Positions 8,011 to 16,452 of a stretch of 20,019 nucleotides of DNA are shown here, piece after piece (the first letter of the stretch is position 1; every line of letters begins with the position of its first letter). The stretch is from CAWUJK01 sp963922865 (lineage in GTDB: Bacteria; Patescibacteriota; Gracilibacteria; BD1-5; UBA6164). The position numbers were made by a program, and so were the translations under genes. The DNA lies in assembly GCA_963922865.1 (NCBI GenBank), contig CAWUJK010000024.1, positions 1 through 20,019 of the forward strand, in the 5' to 3' direction. Below the pieces are notes generated by a model. That model worked only from the letters and a program-made list of their open reading frames with translations, was not told the DNA's origin and searched no databases.

Positions 8011-9642
8011 ATGAAAAATATTTTATGAGAAGTAATTTGAAAAAGTTGAAGAAAAAAAATCATTTTGTTTGATACTACACTTAGAGATTGACATCAATGC
8101 CCTTGAGCCTGAATAGAAAAAGATGAAGATTATTTTAGTTTAGTTAGATGACTTGATCAAATTTGATTTGATATATGCGAGCTGTGATTTCCATCTTCTT
8201 CAAAAAATGAATGGACTAGAGTAAATGAAGCTGCAAAGATGTGTCAAGACTGAGAAATATCAACAATTGTATGATGACTTACACAAATGATAGATTTTCA
8301 AGTTGAATCTACCCTAAGAGCACTAGAACCAGTATCTACTATATGAAAATGATTTTTTCATATATATTTTCCAGTTGATCCTGATTTAAGAAAAGCAAGT
8401 ATTTGAGAAAAAATTTCTGACAAACAAGCTTTAAAAGATATTGCTAGATTTTCTAAATTGGCAAGTGATATGTGATTTATAGTTCAATTTTCTCCAGAGT
8501 GATACTCTAAAATGTGAGATAATTTTGATTTTTGTACTGAAATGCTGATTAGTGCAGCCGAAAACTGAGCAAGCTACTTCAATATGCCAGATACAATTTG
8601 AGCAGAAGATCCAAATAATACTGATAAAGAGTATTATGTTGAAACAATAAAAAGACATAAATCTATACTTGATAAAAAATTTCCTTGAAATAATTTTATT
8701 TGGTCAGTTCATAATCACAATGATTTATGACTAGCTGTTCAAAATAGTATAAATTGACTACTTGCTTGAACTGGTATTTCTAAAGTAGAGTGAACTATAA
8801 ATGGTATATGAGAAAGAGCCTGAAATGCTGATTTAAACCAGATTATTGTTCGTATGAAAACTACTCTTTCCAGTCAGTTTGATATAGATCATATTAACCC
8901 ATCAAAATTGAGTGAAGTTTCAAGACTTGTTTCAAGCATAATGCTTGAAACTCAAGCACACTACCCCATAGTATGAGCTAATGCTATGAGACATACTTCT
9001 GGTTGACATACCAATGCTATCATTAAAAACCCTAAAGTATATCAACCTTTTTCTCCCAAACTAATATGATGAAATATATCTCTTGTTTACTGACCAAATT
9101 CTGGTTGAAACCTGGCAATTGATATAATAAAGAAAAAATGATATGATTGTCCTAAGCAATATAAAAGAACATTAGATGAATTTCTTAAAGAACGCATGAA
9201 AGAAACTTGAAGATATAAATGAATATTAGACAAAGAATTACTTGAACTTTATTTTGAGTATTTAAATCCTATAAAAATAAAGGATTATATAAAAAATGAA
9301 CTAAATCAAGATGGTGAAATAGAAGTGGAGATTATTTGAAATTTATTTTGAAAAGAAAATATAAAAATCAAATGAAAAACTATTTTTAAGGCACTAAAAA
9401 ATTTTATATCTCAACAAATACCTTGATACAGTGTTTTGAATTATGAATCAAAATCACAAAGTCATTGATCTGACTCTATAGCTGAAACAAAAATAGATAT
9501 AAAAAATAACTCTACATGAAAAATTACTACTTGAGTTTGAAAAGATAATGATACAGAATTAGCTTTAATTAAGGCTTTAGCAAATGCTTTTAATAAAGTA
9601 TATATGGACAACAATTTTAAAACTTCTTGACAAAACTCTTAA
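8011..9642 (+). CDS. leuA: 2-isopropylmalate synthase, 543 aa
   Basis: First committed enzyme of leucine synthesis: acetyl-CoA plus 2-oxoisovalerate gives 2-isopropylmalate. The HMGL-like TIM barrel shows LFDTTLRDGHQCPGAG (residues 19-34; R25 and D26 are the catalytic/metal pair), then HNHNDLG (H234, H236, metal ligands) and EGTINGIGERAGNADL. The usual RDGEQ reads RDGHQ here, a variant I have only a vague memory of from other LeuA-like proteins. The C-terminal ~110 residues form the LeuA allosteric dimer domain (SQSHGSDSIAETKID and GVGKDNDTELALIKALANAF), the site of leucine feedback. Length is normal. No leuB, leuC or leuD lies in the window. The leucine leader and attenuator directly upstream support LeuA over homocitrate or citramalate synthase. 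More than 50 TGA codons fall at conserved glycines. Confidence 0.92.
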
Positions 9643-9654
9643 AAAAACTATTCT
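9627..9654 (+). promoter_or_regulatory. promoter of the T-box leader, inside the end of leuA
   Basis: TTGACA (9627-9632) lies within the last codons of leuA, followed by a 16-base spacer and TATTCT (9649-9654). The predicted start near 9661 is just where the folded T-box leader begins. Confidence 0.5.
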
Positions 9655-9660
9655 TTTAGC

Positions 9661-9818
9661 TAGTTAATCATTATTTATTTTTGTTTTAGCTTATTATGGG
9701 AACATAAGTTAGAAAATAAATCTTTGATTACAAAAGTAAAAAACTTGGGTGGAACCGTTCTTTTGATATTACTAAAAAGAACCCCAAATAAATTTTTTGT
9801 AAATTTATTTGGGGTTTT
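9661..9818 (+). promoter_or_regulatory. compact T-box riboswitch, probably tRNA-Gly sensing
   Basis: The T-box sequence GGGTGGAACCG lies at 9747-9757. The antiterminator folds with TTGGG (9745-9749) on CCCAA (9783-9787), bulge TGGAACC (9750-9756), then GTTCTTTT (9757-9764) on AAAAGAAC (9775-9782). The competing terminator pairs 9780-9795 with 9801-9816, sixteen perfect pairs followed by TTTT. Bulge TGGA pairs with a tRNA ending UCCA, i.e. discriminator U73, as in bacterial tRNA-Gly. Stem I (9665-9730) is short: TAATCA/TGATTA, ATTTATTTT/AAAATAAAT and AGCTTAT/ATAAGTT, closing a loop TATGGGAAC. That loop offers GGG (9698-9700) or GGA (9699-9701) as specifier. No stem II or III is visible. glyS is in the downstream operon. 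The T-box is secure; the glycine specificity is inferred. Confidence 0.85.
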
Positions 9819-9838
9819 ATTGTTAAAATAAATAAAAA

Positions 9839-10699
9839 ATGAAAAAAACAAAGGAGGAGTTTGATTTATGGAACGAAGAAAAAAAGAAATTAGAATTTTC
9901 TAGTTCAAAAATCAAGAAAGTGAAAAGATGAGAAATATGGTTAGCCAAAATTTGAATAAATATTGGCTCAGAAATTTCTAAAGATGGAGCTTTTGAAAGA
10001 CCAGTACTTGTAGTTTCAAATCATATGTGATGAGATCTAGTGTGAATAGTTCCTATAACTACAAAGTATAATAAAAATTGTGGTCAGTTTTTGTTAAAAA
10101 TTCAAAATTATGAAAAATATTGATTGAATAAACAGAGTTATCTTTGTTTGAATCATTTTAAAATGATTAGTGCTAAGCGTCTTATTTTTCGTTTAAATTG
10201 ATTTTATAGATGAAATAATAAAAAAAGTCTAGTATTAAACTCTTTTATTAATTTAGTATTAGATACAATATGTAATCTTAATAAAAAACACCCTAGTAAA
10301 GTAAAACTTTCTAGGGGGGGGCTCTCTAGGAGCGCTTATCAAACTAGTTACCTAGTTTACATAATAATTATATTAAAAAACAGGAAAAAAGTCAAATTTT
10401 ATTTTTTTTCAAAAAGAAATATGAATAATAAATTAACACTAAAATCACTAAAAAAAGAAATAGAAAATTTAAAACAAAGAAATAAAAAAGTGGAGCTAGA
10501 AAAATCTTGGGAAACTTCTTATTTTAGAATAATAGGTATCTTGATATCCACTTTCATAATAATTTATACTATTATGTATATTGCTTGATTTTGAGATAAA
10601 ATTGTTTGGTCATTAATATCTGCTATTTGATACCTAATATCCACTTTTTCTTTATGATTTTTAAAGAAAATTTATATAAAAAAATACCTTACAAAATAA
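9839..10699 (+). CDS. MazF/PemK-like protein, reading on in frame into the next ORF (286 aa as read)
   Basis: Residues 1 to about 150 resemble the PemK/MazF-type endoribonuclease family common in CPR genomes: EFDLWNEEKKKLEF, VKRGEIWLAKIGINIGSE, FERPVLVVSNH and VGIVPITTK, then SYLCLNHFKMISAKRLIFR. Such proteins are usually about 140 aa. Here no stop follows. From about codon 152 the frame enters a palindromic, locally G-rich element (10291-10358) containing a run of eight G, and stays open into the coding frame of the membrane protein at 10421. I infer that an element insertion removed the stop. No antitoxin gene is adjacent, so a toxin role is unproven. It is the first gene after the T-box and may simply be carried in the glyS operon. 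Confidence 0.65.
10291..10358. repeat. palindromic CTAG-rich element with a G8 tract
   Basis: Three hairpins follow one another. The first is CCCTAGTAAAG against CTTTCTAGGG (10292-10318, one bulged base). The second is GCTC-TCTAG-GAGC (10321-10333). The third is AAACTAG-TTAC-CTAGTTT (10341-10358). CTAG occurs five times in this stretch. Eight G in a row (10314-10321) stand out against the AT-rich surroundings. The composition and dense symmetry look like a small mobile palindromic element (REP/MITE type). The CCCTA...TAGGG arms recall the element at 19598-19701, but the two are not copies of each other. Confidence 0.5.
10421..10699 (+). CDS. small coiled-coil membrane protein, 92 aa (alternative start inside the long ORF)
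   Basis: An ATG at 10421, in frame with the MazF-like ORF, begins what looks like an independent protein. It has a charged coiled-coil N-terminus (LKSLKKEIENLKQRNKKVELEKSWE cannot be mistaken for MazF; here described by its heptad-like Leu/Lys pattern). Two transmembrane segments follow (about residues 43-62, RIIGILISTFIIIYTIMYIA, and 68-84), then a basic tail. Small proteins with this coiled coil, a Trp before the first membrane helix and two helices are familiar from other CPR genomes, function unknown. That supports the view that two ancestral genes became joined. It lies 17 bases before glyS and so belongs to the T-box operon. Confidence 0.55.
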
Positions 10700-10716
10700 T
10701 TACTAACAAAAAAAAT

Positions 10717-12129
10717 ATGACAAATATAACAATGAAAGAAATAGTAAATCTATGCCAAAATAGGGGATTTATTTATCCAGGAAGTGAAATTTATGGAGGA
10801 CTTGCAAACTCTTGGGATTATGGACCATATGGTTCTATAATGAAAGAAAATATAAAATTTTTATGGTTAAAAGAATTTGTTCAAAAAAGAACAGATATGA
10901 CTATGATTGATAGTGCTATACTTATGAATCCTCAAACTTGGGTAGCATCTGGTCACGCGTGAGGTTTTTCTGACCCTCTTATAGATGATAAAAATACTAA
11001 AGAGAGATTTAGAGCAGATAAACTTTTAGAAGATTATATAGAAAGCATAAATGATAAGAACTATTTGAAATCTAAATACAATCTTGATAACTTAATTCCT
11101 GAATCATGGTCTTTAGAAAAACAAAGCGAGGTTATGAGATGAGAACAAATAAAAAACCCAAATACCTGACTTGCTTGAGACTGGAGTGATGCTAAAAAAT
11201 TTAATCTTATGTTTAAAACCTACCAGTGAGTTACTGATGATTCTTGAACTGAAATTTATTTGAGACCAGAAACAGCTCAGTGAATCTTTGTAAATTTTGC
11301 AAATGTTTTAAGAACTAGTAGGAGAAAGATACCTTTTTGAATAGCCCAAGTTTGAAAATCATTTAGAAACGAGATAACTCCTGGTAATTTTATATTTAGA
11401 ACTAGAGAGTTTGAACAAATGGAAATAGAGTATTTTTGTGAACCATGAAAAGATTTAGAAGAGCATAAAAAATGGAAAGAAAGCTGTATGAATTTTTTAA
11501 CTGATAAGCTATGAATAAAAAAAGACTCTTTGAAATTTAGAGATCATGAAGCTGATGAGTTATCTCATTACTCTAATGCTACTACGGATATAGAGTTTAT
11601 GTTTCCTTTTGGTTGGTGAGAACTTTGGGGTATAGCAGATAGAACTGATTTTGATTTAAAAGCTCATATGAATCACTCTAAACAAGATTTGAGTTATTTT
11701 GACCCAGTTAGCAGTAAAAAATACATTCCTTATGTTATTGAGCCATCAGTTTGATTAACTAGATTATTTTTGTCTATCATTTGTGATGCCTACACTGTAG
11801 ATGAGGAAAATAGTAGAACATATCTCAAACTTGATCCAAAAATTGCTCCTATAAAAGTTTGAGTCTTACCTGTTGTAAAGAAACTATGAGATTTATGAAA
11901 AAAAGTTTATGAACAATTAAGTGATGATTTTATATGTGAGTATGATGATGTAGGAAGTGTAGGGAAGAGATACGCTAGGTTTGATGAGATATGAACTCCT
12001 TTTTGTGTTACTATTGATAGCGAGAATTATGAAGCTGGAAATGTTACTGTAAGACATAGAGATAGTATGGGGCAAGAAATACTACCAATTAATGAATTAA
12101 ATAATTTTATTAGAAAAAGTTTAAAATAA
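10717..12129 (+). CDS. glyS: glycyl-tRNA synthetase (dimeric, single-chain type), 470 aa
   Basis: Class II synthetase that attaches glycine to tRNA-Gly, in this organism presumably also to the tRNA reading UGA. The N-terminus has NRGFIYPGSEIYGGLANSWD and YGPYGSIMKENI, a hallmark of the alpha2 GlyRS. ASGHAGGFSDPL and LRPETAQGIFVNF follow. Motif 2 is FRNEITPGNFIFRTREFEQME and motif 3 is YVIEPSVGLTRLFLSI. The C-terminal anticodon-binding domain follows (APIKVGVLPVVKK to the end). Length is normal (about 460 aa). I chose ATG at 10717 because MTNITMKEIVNLC aligns with the usual start; an upstream ATG at 10606 would overlap the membrane-protein gene. It lies in the operon headed by the T-box at 9661-9818. 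Confidence 0.96.
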
Positions 12130-12165
12130 AAAAATAAGCTAAATTAAATTTTAGCTTATTTTTTT
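12128..12165 (+). terminator. intrinsic terminator of the glyS operon
   Basis: Perfect 16-bp stem (A7-TAAGCTAAA at 12128-12143, complement at 12150-12165), loop TTAAAT, ending in seven T. It begins within the glyS stop codon. Confidence 0.9.
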
Positions 12166-12191
12166 GCAAAAAGTTTAAAAAATGATATACT
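12164..12191 (+). promoter_or_regulatory. promoter of the HTH-PRTase gene
   Basis: TTGCAA (12164-12169), 16-base spacer, TATACT (12186-12191). The predicted start near 12198 lies at the edge of the dyad region at 12201-12243. Confidence 0.6.
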
Positions 12192-12200
12192 AGTTTATAG

Positions 12201-12243
12201 TTCATAGTTCACTGTAAAGAATGAACTATGAATATTTTACAGT
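12201..12243 (+). promoter_or_regulatory. interlocked dyads: probable operator and/or RNA pseudoknot
   Basis: TTCATAGTTC (12201-12210) is the perfect complement of GAACTATGAA (12223-12232). The loop between them contains ACTGTAAA (12211-12218), which is itself complementary to TTTACAGT further down (12236-12243). The two stems interlock, which as RNA gives an H-type pseudoknot or two competing hairpins, and as DNA gives two overlapping operators. It lies just after the promoter and 11 bases before the ATG of an HTH regulator, so autoregulation is likely. Confidence 0.65.
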
Positions 12244-12254
12244 AAAATATTATT

Positions 12255-13238
12255 ATGAAAACAAAAACAAGGCAAAATATTTATAATTATATTGAAAATA
12301 ATGAACCAATATCGGTAAAAAGTATTGTAGATTTTTTTGGTATTTCTAAAGAAATGATTCATAGACATCTAAAAAGATTAATAGAAGAGTGAAAAATTTA
12401 CAAAGTTTGAAAATCACCAAAAGTTTATTATTTTTCTAAAAAAGATGAAACTATAAATATGGCGATTCTTTGATTTGTATGAGATTATAATAATCTTATA
12501 GAAGAAAATTTTGTTTATTTTTGAGCAAATGGGGAAGTAGTGTATTGAGTGCTATGATTTGAAAAATGGTGTCAAAAAAGAAATTTGGACTCGATAAAAG
12601 AATCTGAAAATTATATAAAAGTAATTCAAAAATATGATAGTTTTAAAGATAAAAACTGATTCATAAATTGACAGGAAAAAATGAATTCTGCTTTTGATGA
12701 GGTTTATCTTGATAAAACTTTTTATTTTGATTTTTACAGTATAGAAAAATATTGAAAAACACTTCTTTGAAATCTAATGCTTTATGCTAAACAAACTAGT
12801 GATAAAGAGCTTTCTAAAAAGGTGGTAGATATTATTTTTGATAAAATATATAAACTTATAAATTTTTATGATATAGATTGAATTGCTTTTATTCCACCAA
12901 GTATTGATAGAAAAATTCAATTAATGGATGAAATAAAAAAATGACTCCATATTAATCTTTGAGAGCTTAAATTGATAAAAATCTTTAAAGATAAGCCAGT
13001 TCCTCAAAAATCTCTAAATAAAAAACATGATAGGATAATAAATGCAAGTGAAACTATTTTTATTTGAGATAAAAATTTTAAAGCAAAAAATATTTTGCTT
13101 ATTGATGATGCCATATGAAGTGGAGCGACACTCAATTTTACAGCTAAAAAAATAAAACAAAACCTATTAGCTCAAAATGTTATTTGACTTGCTATTGTTT
13201 GAAGCTTCAAGTGATTTGAGGTTATTAATGAAGTTTAG
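12255..13238 (+). CDS. winged-helix regulator fused to a phosphoribosyltransferase-like domain, 327 aa
   Basis: The N-terminal ~65 residues form a DeoR/MarR-like winged helix: RQNIYNYIENNEPISVKSIV, then FFGISKEMIHRHLKRLIEEG as recognition helix and KVYYFSKK as wing. A middle part of about 130 residues has no clear family. From about residue 225 on it resembles type I phosphoribosyltransferases: PPSIDRKIQLMDEIK, KPVPQKSL, then the PRPP-binding loop ILLIDDAIGSGATLNFTAKK (D284, D285). Such fusions (compare the ComF-like and PurR-like proteins) often sense PRPP or a nucleotide. The interlocked dyads directly upstream suggest it controls itself. It stands alone, between terminators on both sides. 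Confidence 0.8.
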
Positions 13239-13257
13239 TATAAATAGATTTAAAATA

Positions 13258-13300
13258 AACCAATAAAAAACTGCTTTAAAAAAGCAGTTTTTTATTGGTT
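13258..13300. terminator. bidirectional terminator between convergent genes
   Basis: Perfect 20-bp stem (AACCAATAAAAAACTGCTTT, 13258-13277, with its complement 13281-13300) and a three-A loop. It serves the plus-strand regulator and, on the other strand, touches the stop codon of the DUF805 gene. Confidence 0.85.
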
Positions 13301-13895
13301 ATAACTCATCTGGAGTTTTGTCTTGAGTTTTTTCAGGAACCATATTTCCTAAAGGGTTATCTCAAAATCTATTTTTTCAAGCAGTTCATCTAAAAAACCC
13401 ACAATAAATTAGTAGTATTATGCTTATATATGGAATTAGAGATATTAATGCCCACCATCCTGATTTATCTAAATCATGCAATCTTTTAGCGTATGCTGCT
13501 AAAGATACCCATAATGAAATTATTATGAAAGGTATCAAAAGAATAATCATGTAAAAAGTAGATGATCATTCATAATTTTTACTTCAGCTTGCAATCATTT
13601 CTTCTTTTAATTTTTGTGTTTCTTGCTTCATTTTTATCAACTCAGGAGAATTGTTTATTTGTTCTTGAGTTTTTCATTCTATATTTGCTGAATCAATAGC
13701 CATTTGTATTTGCATTTCATTTGATTTTATAAGAACTTCTTTAGCTTTATTTGAGTGTTCTTGAGCTGACATAGAAATAACAATAAATACTACTGGTATT
13801 ATTGCTAATAGGTATACAACTAGAGGGTATATCCAAAATTTTAATCTATTCCACCTTCATTTAAAGGAAAATAATTCTTTTATAAAATTTATCAT
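13299..13895 (-). CDS. DUF805 (YhaH-like) membrane protein, 198 aa
   Basis: The family hallmarks are clear: FKGRWNRLKFWIYPL at residues 11-25 and YAKRLHDLDKSGWWALISLIP near 137-157, followed by the last helix and FFRGTAGKNRFGDNPLG. Between the first helix (about 20-43) and the second (115-137) sits a long soluble loop of about 70 residues rich in Gln, Glu and Lys (QEHSNKAKEVLIKSNEMQIQ), an insert larger than usual for DUF805. Function of the family is unknown. The stop overlaps the bidirectional terminator. The second membrane gene lies 28 bases upstream on the same strand, so both are likely one operon. Confidence 0.88.
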
Positions 13896-13923
13896 AGCTT
13901 TAATTTTTAAAAATATATTATAA

Positions 13924-14439
13924 TTATAGTTCGTTTGGAGTTGAGTTTTCAGTCTTTTCTTTATCTTCTTCTTTTTTTACTGTATTTGTTGCTTCCAATT
14001 TTATTCATACAATAGGAAACATTATAGCTCCTACAAATAAAAGTCATACGGTTGTCCATGCTCATCTTCCAGTTCTGATGGAAATAGCATGTAATAGCTT
14101 TATCCACATTACTATAAAATATATGTATGCTACTATAGCACTTATTCCAAATGTAAAAGGTGTTAATATTACTCATACAATTATTGCAACTATTGGTAAT
14201 ACAAAATAGTGTAATATTGATTTTTTTGATGCAGTACAATAATTATATATTTGTATTATAGGTACAAATGATAACCATGCATGCTTTTCTCAAAGTTTTT
14301 TGTTTATTAAATACAATCAGTATGCAGTAGAAATATAAAATAGTAAAGAAATAATGTTTATTAACATACCAATGGCATATATACCTTGTCATCATGTATT
14401 TAACATTTCATTAGTTTCACTCATTGCTACCATATCCAT
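13924..14439 (-). CDS. polytopic membrane protein, 171 aa, unrecognised (DUF5684-like?)
   Basis: Four or five hydrophobic segments are visible: about 22-43, 54-66 (HAWLSFVPIIQIYNYCTASK with its flanks), 75-95, 97-117 and 125-145. A charged C-terminal tail follows (VKKEEDKEKTENSTPNEL). The AWLSFVPIIQIY element recalls DUF5684-type proteins, which often accompany DUF805-like ones, but the match is from memory and weak. Its tail ends PNEL, while the DUF805 product ends PDEL after a similar Lys/Glu/Thr-rich stretch. Both may be exposed in the cytosol. Start: ATG at 14439; ATG at 14433 is an alternative. It is the first gene of the probable pair with DUF805. Confidence 0.7.
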
Positions 14440-14462
14440 AATATAAAATTTAAAAAATAAGT

Positions 14463-14491
14463 TTGTTTTTTTGTTAAAACATAGATATAAT
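14463..14491 (+). promoter_or_regulatory. promoter of the 14521 gene
   Basis: TTGTTT (14463-14468), 17-base spacer, perfect TATAAT (14486-14491), 29 bases before the ATG. The same 81-base gap must also hold the divergent promoter for the minus-strand pair, but I see no clear match there. Confidence 0.55.
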
Positions 14492-14520
14492 ACTTGTATT
14501 GTATTTTTAATCAAATTTTT

Positions 14521-15501
14521 ATGAAAATTAAAGCTTGAGTTTTGGATAGATTTGAACAGACTTTTTTTCTTTTTAAAGATAATTTTATTTTTTTAATTTT
14601 GCCTATTTTTTTATATAATATTTTTTGGTTCATCTTTTCATCATGACTTTTTTTAAACTTCATTTATAGAAATACTCACAATATAAACTTGCTTTTTGAT
14701 TTAAAAGATTTTAGTGAAATTTATAGTTTTTTTTATAATATTGATACCTTAATTTTTATATTTTTGCTTTTAATATTATTTATACTTTATTTACTTTTTT
14801 ATATACCTTTTATCCTTTGAACAATAAGAATTATAAAACAAGCTGAAAACTCACAAAATATAGATATCTTACAAAACATAAAATATTGATTTTCTAGGTT
14901 ATTAAAATCATTTAATACTTATTGGTACATTTTCTGGTATATAGCTTGAATACCATCTTTGCTTTTTATAATTTGATGAATTTTATTTAATTTATGATTT
15001 TTCTTTCAAATTAGTGAGCAAGTTAAATATATTTGACTTATTTTTATGTGAATATGAACTTTTTTATTTTTGATTTTTATGGTATATAGATGAATAAAAA
15101 CTAGTTTTTCTATAATATCTGCAACTAGAGAAGATAGTTTTGATAAAAAAAATTTTTTGATGTCTATATCTATAACAAAAAATAATTGGTGGAGGATTTT
15201 ATGAAATCTTTTATTGGTTTGAATAATAATTTCATTTGTTTCTCAGGCTTTTTCTTCTTTTTTGAATCTTATATTGTGATATAGTTTTCCACTAGAAAAT
15301 ATAGATAAAATTGACTCAATAGAATCTATTATGTCACATTTTTCAGTATTTAATTATTTTATATTTGGTATTCTTGAGGTATTTTTAAATACAATTGGGT
15401 TTATTTTTATAACTGTGTTTTCTTATTTATTTTATTTAAGAATTTCTAGAGAGATAGTTTATAAAAATAAAACTTTATCCCAAGAAAAGACTGAGCTATA
15501 A
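14521..15501 (+). CDS. multi-pass membrane protein, 326 aa, unrecognised
   Basis: A very hydrophobic, Phe- and Ile-rich protein with about six transmembrane segments: roughly 18-45, 76-105, 138-160, 168-192, 226-245 and 274-305. Short charged loops separate them (for example RIIKQAENSQNIDILQNIKY near 101-120 and SATREDSFDKKN near 200). The overall form, with a conserved-looking middle ISATREDSF and six helices, resembles the YciC/glycerophosphodiester-phosphodiesterase membrane-domain type of protein, but I see no motif that decides. No signal peptide. It stands alone between a divergent operon and a convergent one. Confidence 0.65.
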
Positions 15502-15541
15502 AAATAAAACTGTATTAGTTATCTAAGTACAGTTTTATTTT
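15501..15541. terminator. bidirectional terminator between convergent genes
   Basis: AAAATAAAACTGTA (15501-15514) and its exact complement (15528-15541), loop of 13 bases. It starts in the stop codon of the plus-strand gene and contains the stop codon of the minus-strand coiled-coil gene (15535-15537). Confidence 0.75.
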
Positions 15542-16353
15542 GTTTCAAATTTTCATTTAAACATTTCAATTCTCTTTATTATTACTTTATATAATTCTAT
15601 TTTTTTTGTTAAAAGTCTAGTTTTGTTATCTTTTTTTTCTAGTTTATCTTTTTTTATTTTTATTTTTTCTGCTAGTTTATCAAAAAGTTTTATTTTTGAT
15701 TTTTGCTCTAGTTTTAAGAATTTCTTTTTTAAAAGAAGTTCATTTAATTTTTCATCTATTTTCTTGTTTACCAAATCTTTTAAATTTTGGCTTAGTATTT
15801 CATTATGTTCTTCTATCTTCTCTTTTATATTTTTTATTTTATTTTTTATAATAGTTTCTTTTTTTATAAAATGGCTTTCTAAGTTTGAATTTTTGTTTAT
15901 TATATCTAAGTCTTCTCTTATAAATTGTTTGTATTGCTCGTATTTTTTAGTTTTTATAAAAGGAAGTAGTTTTTTATAGATTTCTTTTTCATTTTCAAGT
16001 AAATTTTTTATAGTTTGTTGAGTGTCTTGTAAATTTCTTGATTTTATCCTTAAGCGTTTGTTCAATTTATCTTTAGTATCTTTGTATTGTTTAGTTAATT
16101 TTTCTAGTTGTTTTTTTTGTTCTTGATCTAAATCTTTTCTAAAAAAATCACTTAAAAGCACTTTTTTCTTTAGTTTATCGAATTGTTTATCAGTTTCTTG
16201 CTTATTTTTATCTATTTTTTTTACTTCCTGTTTTAATTCTCTTATAGTTTTTTGTCTATCATTATCTATATTTATTATTCAGCTACTAGAAAAAGCAGTA
16301 TTTGATAATACTACTGTGCAAACTAATATTAATAACTTTAGTGTTTTTTTCAT
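15535..16353 (-). CDS. secreted coiled-coil protein, 272 aa
   Basis: A signal peptide (MKKTLKLLILVCTVVLSNTAFS) is followed by an almost unbroken Lys/Glu/Leu/Ile-rich coiled coil to the C-terminus, with no Pro except LLPFIKTKK near 130. In code 25 the TGA after EMFK is glycine, so the protein ends six residues later (GKFETK) at TAA 15535-15537. A standard-code reading would stop early and also lose the N-terminus. It follows the response regulator and kinase genes on the same strand but has its own promoter and a structured leader. That context suggests a periplasmic partner or target of the two-component system (comparable in position, not sequence, to CpxP/Spy). Function not recognised. Confidence 0.75.
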
Positions 16354-16368
16354 ATATAAAAATAACAA

Positions 16369-16445
16369 ACAGGAGAGAATCTTTTTAAAAAATAAGATTT
16401 TTTAGGCTTTAACTCTTATTTTCAGGTATTCTAGATTCTCCTTGT
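16369..16445 (-). promoter_or_regulatory. structured 5' leader of the coiled-coil gene (possible riboregulator)
   Basis: On the minus strand the leader opens with ACAAGGAGAATCT (16433-16445) and closes with AGATTCTCTCCTGT (16369-16382). They pair over about 12 bases with one bulge and enclose about 50 bases. Inside, AATCTT and AAGATT form a second hairpin next to the closing stem, and a GAATACCTGAAAATAAGAG stretch is left unpaired. Closing the leader would bury its only purine-rich GGAG. The start codon lies 15 bases downstream. No known riboswitch class matches by eye. Confidence 0.5.
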
Positions 16446-16452
16446 TGTATGT

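Noticed and set aside
10606..10716. Longer N-terminus for glycyl-tRNA synthetase from ATG at 10606
   Set aside because: It overlaps the coding end of the membrane protein, is not like any GlyRS start, and the family start matches ATG at 10717.
15623..15979. Plus-strand Phe/Ser-rich ORF of 118 residues
   Set aside because: It is the antisense shadow of the Lys/Glu-rich coiled-coil gene.
15553..16161. Stand-alone 202-residue protein on the minus strand
   Set aside because: It is the middle of the coiled-coil gene as cut by the standard code; with UGA as Gly the frame runs from 16353 to 15535 and gains a signal peptide.
16369..16445. Plus-strand reading resembling a glycine riboswitch (GGAGAGA start, CAGGTA near the end)
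   Set aside because: The diagnostic GCCGAAG and AAAAGGAC segments are missing and no plus-strand gene lies downstream; the minus-strand leader explains the fold.
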